A stretch of DNA of 35,913 bases from Candidatus Stahliibacteriota bacterium (GTDB lineage Bacteria; Hydrothermota; Tepidihabitantia; SM23-42). Position numbers and translations under genes: made by a program. The number at the start of each line of letters is the position of its first letter. The first letter of the stretch is position 1. This document shows, in pieces, positions 27,232 to 34,362 of this stretch. The DNA lies in assembly GCA_030606265.1 (NCBI GenBank), contig JAUWGT010000004.1, forward strand, positions 1 through 35,913, given 5' to 3'. The notes under the pieces were generated by a model. The model had not been told where the DNA came from and ran no database searches. It saw only the letters and a program-made list of their open reading frames with translations.

Positions 27232-30200
27232 ATGAATAAAGATACTTCATTTGAAATATTAAGTATGCATGAACCATTTGTCGGACGACAAAAAGAGTTA
27301 AAATGCTTAAGGCATCATTTAGAAAAGGCAATAGACTATAGCGGTCGTTTTATCCTTATTCAGGGTGAGATTGGTGTAGGAAAAACAAGACTTCTCAAGC
27401 AATTTGTTGATAAGATTCAAGAACGAAATTTTCACATTTTGAATGGCAGAGTAATAAAAGATGAGGTAAGACCTTTTTCGCCTTTTATTAAGATGATAGA
27501 GTATTATTTATGTAATTTAGAACATAACCGCGCGTGGCTCGTAAAATTCCTGGAGCCGGAAATCGCTCCCTATTTCATTCATCTCATACCTGAACTCAAG
27601 AATCACTATCCATTGGACATGCCACATCTGGCACATACTGTTGACAACCTGTCATTTGTCTATGTTTTCCAACGTTTTTTTGAAAATCTATCTAAATCCA
27701 AACCTCTTATCCTGATTCTGGATGACATCCAGTGGATGAGTGGAGAATCCATTGAACTACTAAAATACTTTGTTAAAAGGATAATCGACCAGCCTATTTT
27801 ATTTGTTGCAACTACACGTTTGTACAAAGATAATCCGGTATTACAACAAACCATAGATGAGTTTAATGAGATGCGTCTGGTCTTCGATATCAACCTTGTA
27901 AACTTTTCCCAGACTGAGACAGAAAACTTAGTAAATCAGAAGTTTAAAAACGACCTTCCCAATCATTTCGTGCACTGGCTTTTTACAACTACTAAAGGTA
28001 ATCCCTTATTCATTGAGGAAATAATCAAAACTTTCATCCGTCAAAATATTATCCGTTATGATGTTGACAAAAACGAATGGCTGGTTGAAGAGGATTATGA
28101 AGATTTTCCAATACCTGAAACAGTGGAGAGTATAGTCAGTTATCGCCTGGATAATTTAGCTGCGCCTGAATTAAAACTACTGCAGAGTGCAGCAGTAATC
28201 GGTGAAAGATTTAACCTCAAAATACTTGGTAAACTGGTTGGCTTAATGCCAAAAAAACAATTTTTGAGGTCATACAATATATTAATCGCTTCAGGACTGA
28301 TTAAAGATTTTGAAGATACAAAACAATTCTCCCATCCGTTAATTCATGAACTACTGTACCAGAGGATCAAGATAGACAAACGGCGCAAATTACATCGGAA
28401 ACTTGCCAATATTCTAAAGAATATCCAGGCAAACGATGAAGAGATCGCCTTTCATATGACAAAGGATTTGGTTCCAACCGAAGAGACTAAACAACTCGTC
28501 TCTTATCTATTTAAAATTTCCAAGGATTTGCTTAATAATTATAATTACCGTCTTGCCTGGAAATATCTAAGAATAGCACAAAGAATAGCCGATAAAATTT
28601 TGCCATTGAATAAACAAAGGATGAAGATTAAAGCTGAACTCAATCATCTTTCCTGGATATTGGGTAGGGATGTTCTATCATTTGAAGAAGCAGAGCGATT
28701 TGTTACGGAGTTAGTAAATAATGATCTGAGAAAAGAGGCGGCAATTCACTATCGAATGCTCTTTCACGATGCACTGGTTGCTCAAGATTTGAAAATAGCT
28801 GAAAAATATCTGGAAAAAGGAATATCCCTGGTGAAAAAGAATGATGCATTCTACTGGACATTAATAGTTGAACATTGTCTTCTGCAGAGAAGAAAGGGAT
28901 TATTAAAGGAGTCAGAAAAAGAGGCAAAAAGGCTCAGTACAGAAATTCCCCAGGTAAAGGCTCCTGAAGCATTGTACAAGGTATTCACCAATCTTGGATT
29001 AGTTTCATACTTAAAAGGGGACCTTAAAGAGGCACATCAATTTCTTTCTCGAGCTTTGAATATCGCAGAACAATATCATCTCCTTCTTTATATTGGCGAT
29101 GCTTATTCCAATTTAGGGCTTGTTGAAATGTCAATGGGTGAACTGGATTCTGCGCTTATGAAATTTAATGATTCAATAAAAGAGGCAGAGTTACTCCAGC
29201 GCGAACCCATAATTGGAATTGATTTGCTTTATATTGGATATTCTTTTTTACTTAAGGGCGAGTATGAGCGGGCGATTAAAATCTTTGAGCAGGCAGATAA
29301 AAAGGCTAAAAAGACCCATAATCCGAGATTGCAATTAAGTGCTCAGTTGGGCAAGGCAAGAGTATTCCTGGAATTAGGTGATATCGAAAAAGCAGAATCA
29401 ATAGTAAAAGAAATACCTGAACATAAAATGGAGAAAGGAGCCTACTGCGAGCTGCAGCTCATCAAAAGTTTAATTTATCTAAAGAAAGGTGAGCTGAATC
29501 TTGCTGAGAAATTTGCAAATAAAGCATTGAAATTTGCGAAAAAATTGAATCTCGAATTGCGTTCAGCACGGGCTCTGGGTATAAAGGCATTGGTCCTTTT
29601 ACATAGACAAGAACGAAAGAAAGCATTGAACTATTTGGAAAAAGCAAAAACCATGCTTTTATCAATAGGAGCAATTCCTCTTATTAGTGATATACTGGTT
29701 AACTTTGGACTTGCAATGGGTGGTGCTCAAGGAGAATCCCTGCTAATACAAGGATTAAACATGCTATTTGATATGCATGCTCATGCAAAGATTACTGCTC
29801 TTTGTAAAGTCATGAAGAAAAAGGGGTTTAATAGTGCCCTTAAATTTGTCCGTGAAAGAATACATGAAGTTGAGACAGATAAGATTGATGTATTCACTTT
29901 TGGTGGTCTATCAGTAAAGAAACATGGTGAGTTGAATGTGGTTTCCAAAAAAGAATGGCAATCCAGAAAGGCGCAGGAATTATTGGGTTTGATTCTTGTG
30001 CAGTCTGGTTCTGGCGGCGTGACCAGAGAAAAATTAACTTCATATCTCTGGCCAGAGACAACCAGAAAAAAATCACAGGCAAATTTCCGGGTTGCTTTGA
30101 CTCATCTTAATAATGTTCTGGGCAATAAAGTTATCCTTCAGAAAGGTACCTTTCTTACGTTCAACAAGGAACTTATTCAAGCAGATTTTTGGATATTTGA

Positions 30201-30627
30201 CTCGCTTGTTAAAGAGTGGCAAAACCTTAAGCAATGTGGCAAACTTCACCCAGCAGAAGATAAAGCGCGCAAGGCGGTTGCTCTATATAAGGGTATTTTC
30301 CTTTCTGAATTCTATAATCAACCCATACTAAATAAGCAGCGTGTATTGGAAAGTAATGTAAGGGACATCTTGTTCTGGTTAGCAACAAGATGTATGGAAC
30401 GGATTGAATGGCAAGAAGCAGTCTTGTTTGCGCAAAGACTTCTAACCTTTGATTTAAGTGACGAACGGGCATGCAAAATTATCATGGAGGGTTTGTATAA
30501 CCAGGGCGATCGGGTAGGTGCGATAAGGCAATTTGAACGTTTGAACAAAAGCCTTAAACAAGAATTAGATACCACACCGAGCCCTGAAACAATTAAACTC
30601 TATAAAAAAATCACTGGCGCAGGTTAA
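27232..30627 (+). CDS. AAA ATPase - TPR - SARP/BTAD transcriptional regulator (DNA-binding domain C-terminal)
   Basis: GEIGVGKTRLLKQF Walker A; LILILDDIQWMS Walker B; TPRs; C-term VFTFGGLSVKKHGE...SRKAQELLGLILVQ...REKLTSYLWPE..KSQANFRVALTHLNNVLG and BTAD. Confidence 0.93.
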   Translation: MNKDTSFEILSMHEPFVGRQKELKCLRHHLEKAIDYSGRFILIQGEIGVGKTRLLKQFVDKIQERNFHILNGRVIKDEVRPFSPFIKMIEYYLCNLEHNRAWLVKFLEPEIAPYFIHLIPELKNHYPLDMPHLAHTVDNLSFVYVFQRFFENLSKSKPLILILDDIQWMSGESIELLKYFVKRIIDQPILFVATTRLYKDNPVLQQTIDEFNEMRLVFDINLVNFSQTETENLVNQKFKNDLPNHFVHWLFTTTKGNPLFIEEIIKTFIRQNIIRYDVDKNEWLVEEDYEDFPIPETVESIVSYRLDNLAAPELKLLQSAAVIGERFNLKILGKLVGLMPKKQFLRSYNILIASGLIKDFEDTKQFSHPLIHELLYQRIKIDKRRKLHRKLANILKNIQANDEEIAFHMTKDLVPTEETKQLVSYLFKISKDLLNNYNYRLAWKYLRIAQRIADKILPLNKQRMKIKAELNHLSWILGRDVLSFEEAERFVTELVNNDLRKEAAIHYRMLFHDALVAQDLKIAEKYLEKGISLVKKNDAFYWTLIVEHCLLQRRKGLLKESEKEAKRLSTEIPQVKAPEALYKVFTNLGLVSYLKGDLKEAHQFLSRALNIAEQYHLLLYIGDAYSNLGLVEMSMGELDSALMKFNDSIKEAELLQREPIIGIDLLYIGYSFLLKGEYERAIKIFEQADKKAKKTHNPRLQLSAQLGKARVFLELGDIEKAESIVKEIPEHKMEKGAYCELQLIKSLIYLKKGELNLAEKFANKALKFAKKLNLELRSARALGIKALVLLHRQERKKALNYLEKAKTMLLSIGAIPLISDILVNFGLAMGGAQGESLLIQGLNMLFDMHAHAKITALCKVMKKKGFNSALKFVRERIHEVETDKIDVFTFGGLSVKKHGELNVVSKKEWQSRKAQELLGLILVQSGSGGVTREKLTSYLWPETTRKKSQANFRVALTHLNNVLGNKVILQKGTFLTFNKELIQADFWIFDSLVKEWQNLKQCGKLHPAEDKARKAVALYKGIFLSEFYNQPILNKQRVLESNVRDILFWLATRCMERIEWQEAVLFAQRLLTFDLSDERACKIIMEGLYNQGDRVGAIRQFERLNKSLKQELDTTPSPETIKLYKKITGAG

Positions 30628-30729
30628 CTGCGCATAAGAGAGCTCTAAAAGACTGTTTTCGAGTTCTCTCCATAACTACAATATCTATCCCCTCTTTTCA
30701 TAGCTTAATCTCCTTTTTTCCGTATTTTC

Positions 30730-30760
30730 TTAACGTTTTTTTAACGCTTGCCATTATAAT
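30730..30760 (+). promoter_or_regulatory. Candidate SARP-type operator/promoter: two TTAACG repeats 11 bp apart, 8 bp upstream of TATAAT
   Basis: TTAACG 30730-30735 and 30741-30746; TATAAT 30755-30760; no -35 consensus. Confidence 0.55.
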
Positions 30761-30766
30761 TATGTG

Positions 30767-31021
30767 ATGCAGAATACAAACAAGAAAATCTGTTCTCAAT
30801 GCAACTATCTGGGCAAAGAAACAGACAATTCCTGCCCATATTGTGGTATAAGGTTAATCTCAGTATGCCCAAGTTGTAGAGCACCAATACGGGTTGCATT
30901 TGCTGAATACTGTTATTCATGCGGAATTCGGTTTAAGGATGTGGTAGAGAAAAAAGCATCAAACAGAAAGGAGGCGATGAAAAAAGACAAAGAGACTACG
31001 AGACCCGGTGACAAATCATGA
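30767..31021 (+). CDS. Small double zinc-ribbon protein
   Basis: CSQCNYLG..CPYCG..CPSCRAP..CYSCGIRF; ATG 30767 (track start GTG 30764). Confidence 0.8.
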   Translation: MQNTNKKICSQCNYLGKETDNSCPYCGIRLISVCPSCRAPIRVAFAEYCYSCGIRFKDVVEKKASNRKEAMKKDKETTRPGDKS

Positions 31022-31140
31022 TATCGTATTCGTGAATCGTAATTCGTGCTCGTATAATGAGTTAAACGATATTAACGAATATGAAAGATATGGGGTTAAT
31101 CCCGGGTCACAGGGAGAAAAATAAACACAAAAAAAGGAGG
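31010..31140 (+). repeat. Leader/promoter repeat, copy A
   Basis: gacaaatcatgatatcgtattcgtgaatcgtaattcgtgctcgTATAATgagttaaacgatattaacgaat... near-identical to copy B. Confidence 0.9.
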
Positions 31141-31145
31141 ATAAA

Positions 31146-32591
31146 ATGAATAAGTGTTTAATAATCCTATTATTGACAATATTTGTTATCCCAAAGATAG
31201 TACTTGCTGAAGACCCGCCCATAGAAGTCTGGGTCCGAACCTTGGGATTACTCGGTGATGATTGGGGAGAGGATATTACAGTGGACCCAGCAGGTTATGT
31301 CTATGTGACTGGTAATACCTATAATCCCTATGGTGTACCAAGTTATAATTGGCTTACTGTCAAATACGATGCGGACGGCACTCCGATATGGGGGGAAATC
31401 TATGACTCAGGGTATGGTGATGATATAGCCACAGCAGTTGTAGTGGACAACGCTGGTAATGTTTATGTAGTCGGTTGTAGCCCGGATAATACAATTCGTG
31501 ACTGGCGCTACATAAAGTACGATGCAGACGGTAATCTTCTATGGAATAAGATCGGTGATTGGGGGGCAAATGTGGACAAGGTCTGCAATGATATTGTGGT
31601 GGACACAGTGGGAGGATATCTGTATATGACCGGGGAATTTATAGCTCCAGATGGCTCATGGGACTATCTCACTGCCCAATGCGACCTGGACGGCAATTAT
31701 ATCCGCGATAGATCCTGGGGTAGTGCAATTTATAACAGCGGACGGGCTATTGCAATAGACCCAGCGGGGTATATTTATGTGACCGGTGTCAACGGGTCTG
31801 CAGACTTATTCTGGGCAACTCTTAAATACGATATGGACTTGAACTTCCAGTGGTCAAAAGTCTACAACTCCTCAGGAGCAGATGACCATATACCTGCAGG
31901 TGGTACAATAACGGTGGATCACGCGGGGTGTTTTATTGTCGTTGGTTGGGTGGAGAATGCAAGCACTGATTGGCAGATCGTCAAGTATCTCCCAGATGGC
32001 ACTTTTATATGGAATAAAATTATTGATACAGGCAATAATGATGAAGGCGCCTGGGGTGTTGTGGTGGACTCCGCAGATTACATCTATGTAAACGGTGATT
32101 TTGCTGCCGGCACTACAGGTTGGGATTGTCGAACCATCAAATTTGACGTGAATAGCAATATCCAGTGGACCGTGACCTATGATGGAGGCTACGGCAATGA
32201 TGCCGGTCGCGGTATAGCAATTGATGATTCGGGATTCGTATATGTAGTCGGCCATTCTTATAGAACAGTAGATCACGACTTTTTGACAATAAAATACGAA
32301 CAGCAGACAGGAATTGAAGAGCAGTCATCAGGCGGTTATTTTTCCCTTCTCAGTCTTGAGGTAGTTAATAACCCTACATCTACTCCGACACTCAGTTACA
32401 CGCTTCCTGCTGGAATAAAGGCTAGTTTGAGTTTCTACTCTGCCGATGGGAGAAGAATCGAGGAATTCTCACTTAACTCATCTCAGTCCACCTTTACCTG
32501 GGATGCGAGTGAGTTACCTTGCGGTGTGTATTTTGCGCGATTATGGTTGGGTAATCAATCAATATCTGCGAAAATTTGTTTGACAAGGTGA
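31146..32591 (+). CDS. Secreted SBBP-type beta-propeller protein with C-terminal sorting-like domain
   Basis: Signal peptide ending VLA|ED; repeated WxxxKYDADGxxxW...GNVYVVG motifs; C-term SLEVVNNPTSTPTLSYTLPA...ELPCGVYFARL. Confidence 0.85.
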   Translation: MNKCLIILLLTIFVIPKIVLAEDPPIEVWVRTLGLLGDDWGEDITVDPAGYVYVTGNTYNPYGVPSYNWLTVKYDADGTPIWGEIYDSGYGDDIATAVVVDNAGNVYVVGCSPDNTIRDWRYIKYDADGNLLWNKIGDWGANVDKVCNDIVVDTVGGYLYMTGEFIAPDGSWDYLTAQCDLDGNYIRDRSWGSAIYNSGRAIAIDPAGYIYVTGVNGSADLFWATLKYDMDLNFQWSKVYNSSGADDHIPAGGTITVDHAGCFIVVGWVENASTDWQIVKYLPDGTFIWNKIIDTGNNDEGAWGVVVDSADYIYVNGDFAAGTTGWDCRTIKFDVNSNIQWTVTYDGGYGNDAGRGIAIDDSGFVYVVGHSYRTVDHDFLTIKYEQQTGIEEQSSGGYFSLLSLEVVNNPTSTPTLSYTLPAGIKASLSFYSADGRRIEEFSLNSSQSTFTWDASELPCGVYFARLWLGNQSISAKICLTR

Positions 32592-32632
32592 AATAGAGAA
32601 AAAGATGGAAGATAGGTTTTGGTATGAATGCG

Positions 32633-32750
32633 GACAAATCATGATATCGTATTCGTGAATCGTAGTTCGTGCTCGTATAATGAGTTAAACGATATTAACG
32701 AATATTGAAGATATAGGGTCTCAGGGTAATAAATAAGCAAAACAAGGAGG
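32633..32750 (+). repeat. Leader/promoter repeat, copy B
   Basis: Same as copy A through TATAAT (32676-32681) and gagttaaacgatattaacgaatat. Confidence 0.9.
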
Positions 32751-32754
32751 AAAG

Positions 32755-34128
32755 ATGAAGAAGGTTTTATCAGTATTTGCCATATGTCTGTTAGTGTGGA
32801 TAGGTTGCGGTGGTGATAGTGAAGCACCAGTTGTAGAGATCACCAATCCGGCTGACGGTTCATTTGTAAGCGGGACAGTTAACATTACTGCTGATGCAAC
32901 CGATGATAATGAGGTTGACAGTGTTCAATTTTACATTGACGATACACTCAGGTCTACCTCAACAGCAGAACCTTATACCTATTCATGGGTGACAACCGCT
33001 CTTGAGAATAACTCATCCCACACTATTTATGCCAGGGCTTATGATGCTGCTGAGAACGAGAGCGTTTCGGAAACTATTTCAGTAATTGTTGTAATTGAAG
33101 GCATACTTAAATGGCGCTATTCAACAGGTGGTTATGTGAATTCTTCGCCGGCGATTGATGCTGATGGTATGATCTATGTCGGATCCAATGATAATTATCT
33201 ATATGCGATAAATTCCGATGGTACATTCAAATGGTCTTACTCAACAGGCGGTTATGTGTATTCTTCACCAGCAATTGGTGTTGATGGTATGATCTATGTC
33301 GGATCCGGTGATAATTATCTTTATGCGATAAACCCCAATGGAACCTTCAATTGGTCATACCAAACAGGTGGTGATGTGAGTTCTTCGCCTGCAATAGGCG
33401 CGGACGGTACGATCTATGTCGGGTCCTGGGATAATTATCTTTATGCGATAAACCCCAATGGAACCTTAAAATGGTCATGCCAAACAGGTGGTGATGTGAG
33501 TTCTTCGCCTGCAATAGGTGCTGATAGTACGATCTATGTCGGGTCCTGGGATAATTATCTTTATGCGATAAACCCCAATGGTACATTCAAATGGTCATAC
33601 CAAACAAACGCATCTGTGCGTTCTTCGCCGGCGATTGGCGCTGATGGTACGATCTATGTCGGGTCCCATGATAATAATCTCTATGCGATAAACCCTAATG
33701 GTATATTAAAATGGTCTTACCAAACAGGTAGTCATGTGGGTTCTTCGCCGGCAATAGGTGTTGATGGTACGATCTATGTCGGATCCCTTGATAATTCTCT
33801 CTATGCGATAAACCCCGATGGCACCTTAAAATGGTCCTATCAAACAGGTGGTTATGTGTGTTCTTCGCCGGCAATAGGTGTTGATGGTACGATCTATATC
33901 GGTTCTGATGATAATTATCTCTATGCGATAAACCCCGATGGCACCTTAAAATGGTCATACCAAACAGGCGGTTATGTGGGTTCTTCGCCGGCAATTGGTG
34001 CTGATGGTACGATCTATATCGGGTCTAATGATAATTATCTCTATGTAACTCAGGGTTTAGGACCTCTTGCAAATACTCCCTGGCCAATGTTCCATCACGA
34101 TTTGAAACATACCGGAAGAATAGATTGA
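32755..34128 (+). CDS. Lipoprotein with bacterial Ig-like domain and 8 near-identical PQQ-like propeller blades
   Basis: MKKVLSVFAICLLVWIGC; VEITNPADGSFVSGTVNITADATDDNEVDSVQFYID; 8x 40-aa LKWSYQTGGYVxSSPAIGADGTIYVGSxDNYLYAINPNGT. Confidence 0.9.
   Translation: MKKVLSVFAICLLVWIGCGGDSEAPVVEITNPADGSFVSGTVNITADATDDNEVDSVQFYIDDTLRSTSTAEPYTYSWVTTALENNSSHTIYARAYDAAENESVSETISVIVVIEGILKWRYSTGGYVNSSPAIDADGMIYVGSNDNYLYAINSDGTFKWSYSTGGYVYSSPAIGVDGMIYVGSGDNYLYAINPNGTFNWSYQTGGDVSSSPAIGADGTIYVGSWDNYLYAINPNGTLKWSCQTGGDVSSSPAIGADSTIYVGSWDNYLYAINPNGTFKWSYQTNASVRSSPAIGADGTIYVGSHDNNLYAINPNGILKWSYQTGSHVGSSPAIGVDGTIYVGSLDNSLYAINPDGTLKWSYQTGGYVCSSPAIGVDGTIYIGSDDNYLYAINPDGTLKWSYQTGGYVGSSPAIGADGTIYIGSNDNYLYVTQGLGPLANTPWPMFHHDLKHTGRID
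33106..34050 (+). repeat. 120-bp in-frame tandem repeat, 8 units
   Basis: Period exactly 120 nt; seen directly. Confidence 0.97.
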
Positions 34129-34151
34129 GGGGGGTCCATTAGAATTTCAGG

Positions 34152-34214
34152 GAAGATATGGGGTCAATCCCGGGTCTTGAGGGAAAAAATAAACAAAAAA
34201 AGGAGGTTAAAATG
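34152..34214 (+). repeat. Partial leader repeat, copy C (SD-proximal half only)
   Basis: gaagatatggggtcaatcccgggtcttgagggaaaaaataaacaaaaaaaggaggttaaaatg resembles 3' half of copy A. Confidence 0.75.
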
Positions 34215-34268
34215 GGCATAAGTGGGATCAGGATTCAATATAAATAATGGAATGTATGTACAATATCA

Positions 34269-34344
34269 GTTTACCCCGTTGGAACGCCTCGCCATTTACC
34301 CTGCTAGATAGCAAACATCTTACGGGGTTTCCTACGGGGTAAAC
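34269..34344. mobile_element. 76-bp MITE/REP-like element with 11-bp perfect terminal inverted repeats
   Basis: GTTTACCCCGT ... ACGGGGTAAAC. Confidence 0.55.
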
Positions 34345-34362
34345 TTACAAGGAGGTGTTAAG

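Noticed and set aside
30637-30669. Hairpin AGAGAGCTC...GAGTTCTCT after the SARP gene as terminator
   Set aside because: Arms pair with one wobble but no T-tract follows; not called.
31016-32827. Minus-strand ORFs 31016-31222 and 32639-32827 with identical C-terminus YSLISFNSLYEHELRFTNTIS
   Set aside because: Identity is explained by the duplicated leader repeat; no start/SD support.
33347-33994. Minus-strand ORFs 33347-33586 and 33695-33994 across the PQQ-like repeats
   Set aside because: Antisense artefacts of the 120-bp coding repeat.
33106-34050. Diversity-generating retroelement variable region (NNT codons at variable sites)
   Set aside because: No reverse transcriptase, Avd or template repeat seen; unequal recombination among blades explains the pattern. 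Could be revisited by searching the rest of the genome for an RT and template repeat.
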